64,000 nucleotides of DNA from NCBI GenBank assembly GCA_964196195.1, contig CAXMSE010000079.1:1-64000 (forward strand), read 5' to 3'. Every line of letters begins with the position of its first letter. Positions within the stretch are counted from its first letter, which is position 1. A program made the position numbers and the translations under genes. Under the pieces are notes generated by a model that saw only the letters and a program-made list of their open reading frames with translations, did no database searches and was not told the DNA's origin. The DNA is from OFTM10 sp964196195. Its GTDB lineage: Bacteria > Actinomycetota > Acidimicrobiia > Acidimicrobiales > Aldehydirespiratoraceae. Shown piece after piece: positions 33,937 through 43,313 of this stretch.

Positions 33937-34830
33937 CTAAGCAGGCGTGACGGTTTGGGACCGAATGTTGCTGGGACTGGCGGAGACCACACCACTGATA
34001 TTGGACGTCAGCACGCTGAGGTTGCCCGCGAAGGGCTGGCCACAGAGGGCGACGGAGTGAGCCCCGGCAGTGGGGATTTCGAAGACGGCCGTGATCGACA
34101 CGGACTCCTCCTCACCGCTCGTCATCCGTTGTCGGCTGTAGGCGCCGGTGGCCTGGGCGTTGATGCTGTCGGTGCAGGCCGACGAATCCATCTGTAGCCA
34201 CACATAGACCGACGGGGTGAGAGCCGGGCCTCCAGCCCACAGCGTGGTCGTGCCGGTGACCGCCATCATCGAGTTTGTCGCCAGCGTCGTGAAGCTCGCT
34301 TCAGCCAACAGATCGCCGAAGGCGGTCGGGCACTGAGGCAGCTCAACCAACCCGCAGAGACCCATTTGGCCACCCCCATCGGCGGCGAACCGAGCATCGC
34401 CGATCACGAAGGTGTCGTATGTCGCCGGCGCTCGTCCGTCGAGTAGGGCACTGTCGCCCGCCGAAGTCGCCGAAGTCGCCGAAGTCGCCGAAGTCGCCGT
34501 GGTGGCGCTGTCGGAGGTGGTGGCGTGGCCGGAGGTGGTGGCGCTGTCCGCCGTCACGGCGGTTGCTGCGTCGACGACCTTGTTGACGGAGAGTCGATGG
34601 GTGAAGGCGGCCATCTGTCCGCGGGTGACCGAGTCGTCGGGACAGTACAGGTCTGGACCACAACCGTTAGTCACGCCCGCATCTGCCATCCACTCGATGT
34701 CGTTGACGAAGGTGTTGGTGTCGGACACGTCCAGGAATCGGCTCAGCGCTCCAGAAGCGGGCACTGCCGCCAGGATTGTCAAAGCGATTCCGCCGCCTAG
34801 AACACGCCGAACCATCGATCGCATTCGCAT
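33937..34830 (-). CDS. Secreted SLH-domain surface protein
   Basis: 297 residues. Signal peptide: MRMRSMVRRVLGGGIALTIL with cleavage near ASGA. One S-layer-homology motif follows (residues about 29-80): FLDVSDTNTFVNDIEWMADA, GVTNGCGPDLYCPDDSVTRG and QMAAFTHRL. This form (GVTxGC...CPxxxVTRGQMAAF) is common in actinobacterial surface proteins. A low-complexity Ser/Ala/Thr linker with a DNA-level tandem repeat leads to a beta-rich C-terminal domain with paired Cys. AAGGGGAG seven bases before the ATG at 34830 fixes the start against an earlier one at 34914. Role: cell-surface anchoring or structure; ligand unknown. Confidence 0.75.
   Translation of the reverse strand: MRMRSMVRRVLGGGIALTILAAVPASGALSRFLDVSDTNTFVNDIEWMADAGVTNGCGPDLYCPDDSVTRGQMAAFTHRLSVNKVVDAATAVTADSATTSGHATTSDSATTATSATSATSATSAGDSALLDGRAPATYDTFVIGDARFAADGGGQMGLCGLVELPQCPTAFGDLLAEASFTTLATNSMMAVTGTTTLWAGGPALTPSVYVWLQMDSSACTDSINAQATGAYSRQRMTSGEEESVSITAVFEIPTAGAHSVALCGQPFAGNLSVLTSNISGVVSASPSNIRSQTVTPA
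34460..34495 (-). repeat. 9-bp tandem repeat, 4 copies, in the SLH protein linker
   Basis: GCCGAAGTC is repeated four times exactly (plus strand), followed by a partial GCCG. In the gene's reading direction each unit encodes Thr-Ser-Ala, producing the TSATSATSA linker. Because the unit is 9 bp, slippage would change linker length without shifting the frame. Confidence 0.85.
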
Positions 34831-35005
34831 GATCTCACTCCCCTTTGTGATTGCGAGGCGATCCCAGGTGGTCGCGCCGAAGACCATGGTCCCAGGCCCT
34901 GTCAGATGCACCAAGCCCTACTCGACTTCACCGCGGAGCGTCGTCTTGAGAATATTGTCACTTCGGGATGGAGAGGCGACCAGCATGGCCTCATAGCTGT
35001 CGAGG

Positions 35006-37468
35006 TCAGAGCAGCTCCCACCGCTGCCACTGGTGCAACGCCGGTGGGTTGTTGCGATCGGCCGAGACAGGCCGGAAAATGGCGTACTTCTTCCCGCCGA
35101 CGTCGATCTCCTTCGTGCTGGCATCGAGGGTCAGCTCGAACCGTGGCGTGTCGTGACACTGGAGTTCGGTATGGCCTGCGCAGGGGCCGGGCTCGCACGG
35201 CTCCTTCTCCATCGTGGCGCGGATCCAGAACTTGTACGAGAAACGAGCGTCGACATGCGATGACACTCGTTCGGTGGTGTCGTAGACGGCTTCGGGGACC
35301 TGTTGCGCGGCCTCACACCACGAGGTGCTGTTGATGTGGGTGAACCAATTGTCTCCGGTCTTCACGGAGTGGTCGCCGTCGGCGAACGTTTGCTCGCGCG
35401 TCGGCGTCTGGAGCGCTGTGTCGTGGGTGTGGCCGTCCCACTTTCCCGGGTTGGGAAGTGCAGGTGGAACGGGGAATGGCTCGTCGTCGCCCCGCTCGCT
35501 CGACTGCTCCAAATAGCGCTCGAGCTCATCGATATCGCTCCCCGTCCAGGACCCGAAGTTGAAGCCGAGGTCGCCGAAGACGCTGGCGACGTGAAGTCCC
35601 TGCGCGGTGAGCTCGACCGGGCATGACTCTCCTGGAGCGTCGTTGGTGCATTCCGACGTGAGGAGATTGATCAGTTCGCCGCTCCCCCGTGACTCATAGG
35701 TGTTCTCGTGCCCGGTGCATCCGGACTTCAGGGATACCCGAATCTGGGTCGTGTCGTGGTGGCCGATTTGGGCGACCAGCTCGGGTGGAATCTCGCCCTG
35801 GCCCTGCTGCCAGAACCCCTCACCCTCGCTCAGCGCCGACTGGTCGATCGGGTTGCCATCGCCGTGCTGCCAGTCCTGTCGACCGAGCGGGCCACTACGG
35901 GTCGATGCGTTCTGCTCGTAGTCGATCCCGTTCCACCCGAAATCGATGTCTGGGATGTAGGTCCGCTGAGGTTGGATGTCCTGGCGGAATGACGCGTTCT
36001 GGTCGTGCATCTGGGTCATCGATCGGACCCGGATGTAGTAGGTGCAGCACTCTTTCAGCCCGGGCGCGGGCTTCTTGAGGTACGTCGTTTGAGTGTCGCC
36101 CTGGAAGACCACGGCCCAATCGCACGGCGGTCGCTCTCTGGTATCGGGGGGCGTGGATTCACGGGGCGTCGAGTGGAGGTCGTCCTTCTTCTTCGTTCGG
36201 ACGCGGGTGCCACCGACATAGTTCGGCTTCTTCTTCTCCTTCTGGCCGACCAACCAGACCCAGAACGCGCCGGCGACGATGGCCGCCACCCCGATAGCGA
36301 ACACCAGCCACCAGATGTCGACGGCGGACGATGTCGATCCACTGGGATTTGCTCCGCCCTCGGTCTCATCGGGGGCCGACGTCGCCGGCGCGGCCGTCGA
36401 GGGGGTCGTCGTTGGCGCGACCGTCGGCGCGACCGTCGGAGTCGTGGGGGTCGTTGGTGTTAGGGCCTCGAGATAGAGCGAGATGAGACCAAGTGGGCTC
36501 ATGATTCTGAAGTCGGGGACGCCGGCCGCGATCGAGAGCCCGAGCGCCAGCAGGATGATGCCCGGCGTAAACAGCGAAATCGCGATGTGGATCCATGCGT
36601 TGACGAGAACCCCCCGCAGGACCTGTCCCAAGTCGAGTTGTGCGGTCGTCGTCTCTGCGCCGCCGGTGTACAGCAGCGTTTGCGTCTCGCCCTGGTCGGG
36701 CGCGGCGGCGTTGCTGTTTGCGGCAGCCGCAACGAACTCAGCGAGAGCGTCGAGCGACAACGCGACCGACATGACGTTCCCGCTGCGGTAGTAGAAGCCC
36801 GACAAATCGACGAGCGGGAACGATTGAGGAGGTTCGTAACCCTTCACATCGAATGTCAGGGTGGCGCCGTCGTATACCGCATTGGGTATGAGGTTGGCGC
36901 CTTCCCAGGTGTCGCCCGCGAACGTCGAGTTCCACACCGGGAGGCCCGGAATGGTCATCGGGAAACCTTCGTTGAGGGTGAGGCCGCTCGAGAAGTCGTA
37001 GCTGCTGTCGAACTCGAGCCAGAGCAAGACAACGTCGTCGCCGGGAGCGAGCTGCGAGCTTGGGGTCTGGGCAAACGCCATCGAATCGCCGAGGCCTTCA
37101 GCTGGCGGGGTCCAGTCGTCGGGGAGGCGCCAGACAGCGGTGCCTGCTCCGGTGGCGATGGAGCCGTCGACCTCCAGGATCGGAGGCACGTCCTTGCTAT
37201 CGCCGAAGGCGTACGTCTCGAACGGGACTTCTTCGCTCACCGCGTTGAGCAAGCGTGTGCTGTCCTCGGAGAACAGGCCGAGTCCGTCCCACGACGAGTT
37301 GGCGTCCTCGGCCAGCACCTCCTCGAACGTCAGGCCGATCGCGGCGAGTGCAGCTTCGGCAGCTTCCGCTTCGGCCTTAGGGTCGTCGCCTTGCGCGCTG
37401 GCGGCGCTGGGTGCCGCGACCATGGTCACGACAAGACTGACAAGGATATTTCGCCACAAGTCTCTCAT
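35006..37468 (-). CDS. Large envelope protein of unknown function
   Basis: 820 residues if started at the ATG at 37468, which opens a signal peptide (MRDLWRNILVSLVVTMVAAP then SAASA). Residues about 26-285 form an extracellular domain with beta-type sequence (VVLLWLEFDSSYDFSS; FPMTIPGLPVWNSTF). One hydrophobic segment (WIHIAISLFTPGIILLALGL, about 292-312) precedes a Thr/Pro repeat linker (TPTTPTTPTVAPTVAPTTT, about 337-356) and a second span (IWWLVFAIGVAAIVAGAFWV, about 385-404) followed by lysines. The C-terminal about 400 residues carry many Cys, Trp and His residues and no known domain. I do not recognise the family. An earlier in-frame ATG at 37573 would bury the signal peptide. Confidence 0.65.
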   Translation of the reverse strand: MRDLWRNILVSLVVTMVAAPSAASAQGDDPKAEAEAAEAALAAIGLTFEEVLAEDANSSWDGLGLFSEDSTRLLNAVSEEVPFETYAFGDSKDVPPILEVDGSIATGAGTAVWRLPDDWTPPAEGLGDSMAFAQTPSSQLAPGDDVVLLWLEFDSSYDFSSGLTLNEGFPMTIPGLPVWNSTFAGDTWEGANLIPNAVYDGATLTFDVKGYEPPQSFPLVDLSGFYYRSGNVMSVALSLDALAEFVAAAANSNAAAPDQGETQTLLYTGGAETTTAQLDLGQVLRGVLVNAWIHIAISLFTPGIILLALGLSIAAGVPDFRIMSPLGLISLYLEALTPTTPTTPTVAPTVAPTTTPSTAAPATSAPDETEGGANPSGSTSSAVDIWWLVFAIGVAAIVAGAFWVWLVGQKEKKKPNYVGGTRVRTKKKDDLHSTPRESTPPDTRERPPCDWAVVFQGDTQTTYLKKPAPGLKECCTYYIRVRSMTQMHDQNASFRQDIQPQRTYIPDIDFGWNGIDYEQNASTRSGPLGRQDWQHGDGNPIDQSALSEGEGFWQQGQGEIPPELVAQIGHHDTTQIRVSLKSGCTGHENTYESRGSGELINLLTSECTNDAPGESCPVELTAQGLHVASVFGDLGFNFGSWTGSDIDELERYLEQSSERGDDEPFPVPPALPNPGKWDGHTHDTALQTPTREQTFADGDHSVKTGDNWFTHINSTSWCEAAQQVPEAVYDTTERVSSHVDARFSYKFWIRATMEKEPCEPGPCAGHTELQCHDTPRFELTLDASTKEIDVGGKKYAIFRPVSADRNNPPALHQWQRWELL

Positions 37469-37648
37469 GGTGTCAGAGTCGTTCACCGCCGTCATCCAGG
37501 CGTCACCGAAACCAGATCTCCACTCCAGCAAGGCCGGCATGACCGCTGAGAAACAAGCCAGTAGATCGGCCAATTCAAGGCCGCTCGCTTGTCGGTGGCA
37601 GCCGGCCGCAGAAGGAGACTCGCGGACCGGCGTTGCATCCTTGGCTGA

Positions 37649-38482
37649 CTAGATCAGGGCTGCTCTCACGTCGTGGGCGATGGTCCGGGGCGCCTCGAGT
37701 GGTCCGAAGTGGCCGAACGACTCGTAGATGATGAGCTTGGAGCCGGGAACCGTGTCGACGAGCATCGGGGCGAAGGCCGCGGGGTTGGGATAGCCCCCCA
37801 CACCGCCGGCACCGACTGTGAGAGGGAACTCGAGCCCCTCGACCCGGTCGAGCGTGATCTTCTCGTCGCACTCGAAGGTGCGGGCTTCTGATTCGCCCAG
37901 ACAGGCGAGGCGTACCGACCCGTCCTCGAGGTCATGGAAGCCGTATTCGACATAGGCGAGGAGTGCGTCGGCGCGAAGCTGGTTGAGAGGCGGTCGACTG
38001 GCGTATCGGGCCATGGCGGCTTCACGCGACGGGAACACCTCGCGCCGCTTGCGGGCGGGCTCGGCCATCGGGTTGTGCGTACGTCCGATGAGGTACTCCC
38101 GCGGAAATACGATCGGTTCGTAGAGGTAGGCGCCGCGGATGAGTCCGGGACGGACGGTCTCCGCGATCAGCAGGGCCCCACCTCCCATTGAGTGGCCGAA
38201 GGCGAATATCTCCGACACTTCGAGGGCGTCGATGCACGCCAACAGGTCGGCGGCCAACCTCTCCCATGCGAATTCACCGTTGGCCGGCACCGCCGAAGCG
38301 CCGTGGCCTCGGATGTCGATCGCCCACACCGTGAAGTCGTCGAGCAGCGATTCGGCCATCGGGATGTAGGCACGGCCGTGGAAGCCGGTGGCGTGGACGA
38401 TCATCAGCACTGGCCCATCGCCACCGAGGCAATGGGCGACGATCTCGGTGCCATCGACCGACTTGACTGACAGCTTCTGCAT
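37649..38482 (-). CDS. Alpha/beta hydrolase
   Basis: 277 residues. Nucleophile Ser lies in FGHSMGGG; the oxyanion region is HATGFHG, the third strand AIDIRGHGASA, and the catalytic His is in YESFGHFGPLE. Typical of esterases and C-C or lactone hydrolases, with no substrate signal. The ATG at 38482 has an ideally spaced GAGAGGAG upstream; a GTG two codons earlier is possible. It sits 25 nt after paaX on the same strand, so it could belong to the aromatic-degradation locus. Confidence 0.85.
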   Translation of the reverse strand: MQKLSVKSVDGTEIVAHCLGGDGPVLMIVHATGFHGRAYIPMAESLLDDFTVWAIDIRGHGASAVPANGEFAWERLAADLLACIDALEVSEIFAFGHSMGGGALLIAETVRPGLIRGAYLYEPIVFPREYLIGRTHNPMAEPARKRREVFPSREAAMARYASRPPLNQLRADALLAYVEYGFHDLEDGSVRLACLGESEARTFECDEKITLDRVEGLEFPLTVGAGGVGGYPNPAAFAPMLVDTVPGSKLIIYESFGHFGPLEAPRTIAHDVRAALI

Positions 38483-38507
38483 CAACACTCCTCTCGGCGA
38501 GGAGACC

Positions 38508-39404
38508 CTACAGAGCCGTGCGCCGGCTTTTCGGCGCGGAGAACAGGGCTTCGGTTTCGGACCACCAGTCTGCAGCCTGCTGGTGCCACCGAGCCCGAGC
38601 CGAGGCGAAATGGACCGAAGCGCGGTCGCCGGGCCAGTCGGCCGGGAGCAGGGTGCTCGGAAGGCCGGGGTCGAGGAGGGGAAAGCGGCGCCAGGCGTGG
38701 ACCAACGAAATGAGTGCCACGGCCGTGGACCTGGGGTCGGTGGGCTGGAAGTCGGTGTTGGCGATGAAGTCGACGTAGGCGTCGGCCACCGCGGAAAGGT
38801 CCCAACCCCGCGCTGCTAGATCGTGGCTGTCTCCGGTGGTGCCAACTTGGGCGTGGAACACGGTGACGTCGTGGAGGCCGAGCTCGTTGACGATCGCCAC
38901 CGCCTCGAGTTCGCGGTCGGCCCATGGGCACGCCCACGTGCCGGCTCCGATCGGGCCGAACCCCGCCCAGCCCAGGCCCACTCCGAGCTGGTAACGCAGA
39001 TCCCGGCGACTCTCGGGCACACTCGCCATGAGCAGGACCCAGCGCTTGTCCCAGGATCGGCGGGGCTGGCCGAGGGCGTAGATCCGTTCCGCTCCGGAGT
39101 CGAGAAGGTCGGCGGCCCAGGGGGTGATCTGCCAGCGCGTGCGGCGGCCCACGCGGGTGCTCGTGAGCCAACCTTCCGTGGCCAGTCGGCTGATCGCCTG
39201 GCGCACGGTGGCGGGTTCGATGTCGAAGTCGTCGAGGAGCTCGATCAAGGATTGGGTCCATGCCGAGCCGCCGGAGGGCCTCACAAGCTCACCGAGCACG
39301 GTGACGAGCAGAGAGCGCACGCTCGGAGCGGTGGCGGTGCGGTCGTGGCGGGCGCCCAGGACGGGCGCCAGATCTAGGCCAGGATTGTGTGGAGGTGGGT
39401 TCAT
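38508..39404 (-). CDS. PaaX-family transcriptional repressor
   Basis: 298 residues. The N-terminal winged helix covers about 27-95 (VRSLLVTVLGELV; DFDIEPATVRQAISRLATEG with the wing TSTRVGRRTRWQIT), followed by the PaaX-like effector domain (WVLLMASVPESRRDLRYQLG; LGWAGFGPIGAGTWACPWAD) and the C-terminal PaaX domain (LVHAWRRFPLLDPGLPSTLL; LPADWPG). PaaX proteins are repressors released by aryl-CoA thioesters such as phenylacetyl-CoA. Here it faces boxC-boxB, so benzoyl-CoA or a related thioester is the probable inducer (inference). Confidence 0.88.
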   Translation of the reverse strand: MNPPPHNPGLDLAPVLGARHDRTATAPSVRSLLVTVLGELVRPSGGSAWTQSLIELLDDFDIEPATVRQAISRLATEGWLTSTRVGRRTRWQITPWAADLLDSGAERIYALGQPRRSWDKRWVLLMASVPESRRDLRYQLGVGLGWAGFGPIGAGTWACPWADRELEAVAIVNELGLHDVTVFHAQVGTTGDSHDLAARGWDLSAVADAYVDFIANTDFQPTDPRSTAVALISLVHAWRRFPLLDPGLPSTLLPADWPGDRASVHFASARARWHQQAADWWSETEALFSAPKSRRTAL

Positions 39405-39422
39405 CTAATATTCGACAAAGTG

Positions 39423-39437
39423 TTTGTGATCCGTGAA
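39423..39437 (+). promoter_or_regulatory. Candidate PaaX operator over the boxC promoter
   Basis: TTTGTGATCCGTGAA resembles the TRTGATTCGYG core I recall for PaaX boxes (one mismatch, C for T, within TGATTCG). It overlaps a plausible promoter for boxC: -35 TTGTGA at 39424-39429, 18-bp spacer, -10 TATATT at 39448-39453. A binding repressor would block RNA polymerase. The strong ribosome-binding site GAGGGGAGA begins at 39461. Confidence 0.45.
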
Positions 39438-39474
39438 CGAATCGTAGTATATTCTCGCTCGAGGGGAGATACCA

Positions 39475-41112
39475 ATGGAAACTTCGGTCGCTGAAGGCGA
39501 AGCCGTGCTCACGTTCGAGCGCGAGCCGAGCACCTACAAGCACTGGCGTCTCGACATAGAGCCGCCGATCGCCACCCTTTCGCTGGCGGTAGATGTCGGC
39601 GGTGGGCTCATGGGCGACTACGAACTCAAGCTCAACAGCTACGACATCGGTGTCGACATCGAGTTGGCCGACGCGATTCGACGCATCCGGTTCGAACATC
39701 CCGAAGTCGGCTGTGTGGTGATCGATTCGGCGATCGCAGGAACCTTCTGTGCAGGAGCCAACATCCGGATGCTCGCCGCCTCGTCGCATACCCACAAGGT
39801 GAACTTCTGCAAGTTCACCAACGAGACCCGCCTCGAGATCGAAGAGGCCTCCGCCCATTCCGGGCTTCGGTTCCTCGCCGCGATAAACGGAGCCTGCTCC
39901 GGCGGCGGCTACGAGCTCGCCATGGCGTGCGATCACCTCCTGCTGGTCGACGACCGCGCGAGCGCGGTGTCGCTCCCCGAAGTGCCCCTGCTCGGAGTGC
40001 TTCCCGGCACCGGTGGGCTCACGCGGCTCACCGACAAGCGCCACGTCCGGCGCGACCGTGCCGACGTGTTCGCAACCCGCGCCGAAGGCATGCAGGGTGA
40101 CGATGCGATCGCCTGGGGGTTGGTGGATGAACTGGCTCCGCCATCGTTGTTCGCTGCCGCGGTTCGCGAGCGGGCCCTGGCACTGGCAGACGAGTCCGAC
40201 CGCGAGGGCGAGGCCGACGCGGTGCGCCTGGCCCCGCTCGCCCACACCGTCGGCGACATCGTCTCCTACCGATGGGTACAGGCGGTGATCGACCGGTCGA
40301 CGCGCTCGGCGGCGATCGAGGTTGCCGCATCAGCTGATCCTGGTTGGCCGCTCGCGTGCGCCCGTGAGCTCGACGATCTTCTCTGCCACCTCCGGTTCAA
40401 CGAGCCGGAGATCGGCACGCTCGTGTTGCGCACCAGCGGCGACGCCGCCGAGGCATTGGTGCACGACGCATCGCTGGCCGAGCCCCAGGGTCATGCCCAG
40501 CGGGAGACCGCCCTGTTGTGGAAGCGGGTTCTCACCCGGCTCGACCTCACTGCCCGCTCGATCTTCGCGGTGATCGACCCGGGATCGTGCTTCGTCGGTG
40601 TCCTCGCCGAACTCGCTCTCGCCGCCGACCGGTCGTACATGCTCGACGGCATCTTCGAAGACGACGAAGACCCTCTCCCCGAAGCCACCATCCAGCTGAC
40701 AGCGGTCAACACCGGGTCGATGCCGATGCTCAACGGGATCAGCCGAATCGAGTCACGGTTCTGGGGCGACGAAGCGGCCGCGGCCACCGCCGCCGCTTCG
40801 GTCGACACCCCACTGGCAGCCGCAGCCGCAGCCGATCTCGGCCTGGTCACGTCGACGCCCGATGATCTCGACTGGCACGACGAGATCCGGCTCGCGATCG
40901 AGGAGAGAGCCACGTTCTCCCCCGATGCCATGACCGCCATGGAAGCCAACCACCGATTCTGTGGCCCCGAGACCATGGCCACCAAGGTGTTCTCCCGGCT
41001 CTCGGCCTGGCAGAACTGGGTCTTCATCCGGCCCAACGCAAGCGGACCCGAAGGAGCCCTGCGCAGCTACGGCACAGGAAGCCGTCCCACCTACGACCGA
41101 ACGAGATGCTGA
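39475..41112 (+). CDS. boxC: 2,3-epoxybenzoyl-CoA dihydrolase (benzoyl-CoA-dihydrodiol lyase)
   Basis: 545-residue crotonase-superfamily enzyme that hydrolyses and opens the ring of 2,3-epoxybenzoyl-CoA to 3,4-dehydroadipyl-CoA semialdehyde and formate. BoxC-specific features are the N-terminal YKHWRLDIEPPIATLSLAVD, LKLNSYDIGVDIELADAIRR, FCAGANIRMLAASSHTHKVN and NGACSGGGYELAMACDHLLL, and a length about twice that of ordinary crotonases. Start at ATG 39475 behind GAGGGGAGA. It is followed immediately by boxB. Confidence 0.95.
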   Translation: METSVAEGEAVLTFEREPSTYKHWRLDIEPPIATLSLAVDVGGGLMGDYELKLNSYDIGVDIELADAIRRIRFEHPEVGCVVIDSAIAGTFCAGANIRMLAASSHTHKVNFCKFTNETRLEIEEASAHSGLRFLAAINGACSGGGYELAMACDHLLLVDDRASAVSLPEVPLLGVLPGTGGLTRLTDKRHVRRDRADVFATRAEGMQGDDAIAWGLVDELAPPSLFAAAVRERALALADESDREGEADAVRLAPLAHTVGDIVSYRWVQAVIDRSTRSAAIEVAASADPGWPLACARELDDLLCHLRFNEPEIGTLVLRTSGDAAEALVHDASLAEPQGHAQRETALLWKRVLTRLDLTARSIFAVIDPGSCFVGVLAELALAADRSYMLDGIFEDDEDPLPEATIQLTAVNTGSMPMLNGISRIESRFWGDEAAAATAAASVDTPLAAAAAADLGLVTSTPDDLDWHDEIRLAIEERATFSPDAMTAMEANHRFCGPETMATKVFSRLSAWQNWVFIRPNASGPEGALRSYGTGSRPTYDRTRC

Positions 41113-41113
41113 C

Positions 41114-42529
41114 ATGACCGCAATCGACTACTCCAGTCGGATCCCCAACAACGTCGACCTCGCCGGCGATCGCCGCCTCCAACGCGCCCTCGAGAACTGG
41201 CAACCCCGCTTCGCCGACTGGTGGATGGAGATGGGTCCCGAGGGATTCCAGAGAAGCGATGTCTATCTCCGCACCGCGGTCGACGTCGGCAAGGAGGGCT
41301 GGGCCAACTTCGGCCACGTCAAGATGCCCGACTACCGGTGGGGCATCTTCTTGTCGCATGCAGACGACGACCGCAGGATCGGTTTCGGCGACCTCAAGGG
41401 CGAAGCGGTCTGGCAGGAGGTGCCCGGCGAGTTCCGCACCGATCTGCGGCGCCTCATCGTGGTACAGGGCGACACCGAGCCCGCCTCGGTCGAACAGCAA
41501 CGCCACCTCGGCGCCACCGCACCGAGTCTCTACGACCTCCGCAACCTCTTTCAGGTGAACGTCGAAGAGGGGCGTCACCTCTGGGCGATGGTGTACCTGT
41601 TGCACGGATACTTCGGCCGCGACGGCCGCGATGAGGCCGACGCCATGCTCGAGCGTCGATCGGGCGATCCCGACCACCCCCGCATCCTCGGCGCCTTCAA
41701 CGAGGAAACCCCCGACTGGCTGAGCTTCTACATGTTCACCTACTTCACCGACCGCGACGGCAAGTACCAACTCGGTGCCCTTCGTGAGTCGGCGTTCGAT
41801 CCGCTCAGCCGCACCTGCGACTTCATGTTGAAGGAGGAGGCCCATCACATGTTCGTGGGGGCCAGTGGTATCGGGCGTGTCGTCCAGCGCACCTCTGAGT
41901 TGATGAACGACCACGACACCGAGGATGTGGAGCCCCGCGGGGGCATCAATCTCACCACCCTCCAGCGCTACATCAACTTCCACTACTCCGTATCGCTCGA
42001 CCTCTTCGGCTCCGAGCGCTCGACGAATGCGGCCAACTACTTCGCGGCCGGCCTGAAAGGCCGTTTCGCGGAAGATGCCTTCGAAGATGACCATGTGCTG
42101 ATGGGTCACGAGGGCATCTACACCACGGTGGCCGACGGTGCGTTCGTGAACGAGACCATGACGGCTCGCGCCCTGGTCAACCAGGATCTGCGCAAGGGCT
42201 ACTCAGATGACTGTGAGAAGGGTGTTCGTCGCTGGAATCGGGTGCTGGCCGATCACGGCATCGACTTTGAGTTCGCTCTTCCCCACCACGGTTTTCATCG
42301 CGACGTGGGTGCCTTTGCCGAGCATCACGTGAGTCCCGACGGAATGCTCCTCACCCAGGCCGAGTGGGATGCCAACGCCGACCAGTGGCTGCCTTCGGCC
42401 GCCGAGAGGGCGCACGTCGGGTCCCTGATGGTGCCCCAGTCGGAGCCGGGAAAGATGGCGGCGTGGATTGCGCCACCTTCGAGCGGCATCAACACCCGGC
42501 CGGTCGACTTCGACTACGTGCGGGTGTGA
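41114..42529 (+). CDS. boxB: Benzoyl-CoA 2,3-epoxidase, oxygenase subunit
   Basis: 471-residue diiron epoxidase acting on benzoyl-CoA. Recognised by IPNNVDLAGDRRLQRALENW, the conserved FADWWMEMGPEGFQ, the diiron ligand segment LKEEAHHMFVG (ExxH) and the end RPVDFDYVRV. It works with reductase BoxA, which is not encoded in the window. It starts one base after the boxC stop. An upstream extension of the frame into boxC is a shadow. Confidence 0.95.
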   Translation: MTAIDYSSRIPNNVDLAGDRRLQRALENWQPRFADWWMEMGPEGFQRSDVYLRTAVDVGKEGWANFGHVKMPDYRWGIFLSHADDDRRIGFGDLKGEAVWQEVPGEFRTDLRRLIVVQGDTEPASVEQQRHLGATAPSLYDLRNLFQVNVEEGRHLWAMVYLLHGYFGRDGRDEADAMLERRSGDPDHPRILGAFNEETPDWLSFYMFTYFTDRDGKYQLGALRESAFDPLSRTCDFMLKEEAHHMFVGASGIGRVVQRTSELMNDHDTEDVEPRGGINLTTLQRYINFHYSVSLDLFGSERSTNAANYFAAGLKGRFAEDAFEDDHVLMGHEGIYTTVADGAFVNETMTARALVNQDLRKGYSDDCEKGVRRWNRVLADHGIDFEFALPHHGFHRDVGAFAEHHVSPDGMLLTQAEWDANADQWLPSAAERAHVGSLMVPQSEPGKMAAWIAPPSSGINTRPVDFDYVRV

Positions 42530-43293
42530 CGCAGCCCGAATTCGCTCGAGTCGAGCTCAGCGCCGCTTCGGTGGTCACCGCCACGTGGGGCGAGGGCCCC
42601 GCCGACATCATCATGTTGCACGACGGATTGGGCTCGATCGGCCAGTGGCGCGGTGTCCCGGAGATGATCGCAGCCCAGACCGGTGCCTGTGTCATGGCCT
42701 ACGACCGACCCGGTCACGGTGCGTCGGCGCCGGTACCTGAAGACCACTGGCCGGTCGACTGGCTGCACCGGGAGGCCGAACTGCTGGCGACCCTCATCGA
42801 CCGGCTGAATCTCGAGGATCCGTTGCTCGTGGGTCATTCCGACGGCGGATCGATCGCCCTCATCCATGCCAGCGATCGTCCCCTTCGCCAGGCGGGGGTA
42901 ATCACTCTCGCCGCGCACAGTTTCGTGGAGCCGATCTGCGACGACCGGATTGCAGCGATGCGGGAAGCACCTGAGGTGATCATCGCCGGCCTCGGGCGCC
43001 ACCACCAGCACCCGGCCGCCCTGTTCGAAGCGTGGAGCGGGGTATGGGTCCATCCCGGCTTCTCGGTGTGGGACATTCGGCCGATGCTGCACCGGGTGGT
43101 GGTGCCCACCCTGGTCGCCCAGGGAACTGGCGACGAGTACGGCACCGACGCGATGGCCACTCTCACCGCGGAGGCAATCGGCCCCAATGCCCGCGTCGAG
43201 TTGGTCGACGGCGTCGGCCATCTCATGCATCACGATGCCCCAACGGTGGTGGTCGAACTCGTCGTCGCGATGAACGACGCGATCCGAAGTTGA
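42526..43293 (+). CDS. Alpha/beta hydrolase, box-operon associated
   Basis: 255 residues. Nucleophile Ser in VGHSDGGSIAL, oxyanion region LHDGLGSIGQW, MAYDRPGHGASAP, acid around QGTGDEYGT and His in VDGVGHLMHHD. The GTG at 42526 overlaps the boxB stop by 4 nt, so it is translated with the epoxidase. Enol-lactone, thioester or aldehyde-proximal hydrolysis in the box pathway is possible; the sequence does not decide. Confidence 0.85.
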   Translation: MTQPEFARVELSAASVVTATWGEGPADIIMLHDGLGSIGQWRGVPEMIAAQTGACVMAYDRPGHGASAPVPEDHWPVDWLHREAELLATLIDRLNLEDPLLVGHSDGGSIALIHASDRPLRQAGVITLAAHSFVEPICDDRIAAMREAPEVIIAGLGRHHQHPAALFEAWSGVWVHPGFSVWDIRPMLHRVVVPTLVAQGTGDEYGTDAMATLTAEAIGPNARVELVDGVGHLMHHDAPTVVVELVVAMNDAIRS

Positions 43294-43313
43294 CCAACGG
43301 ACTGGGCTCAGCG

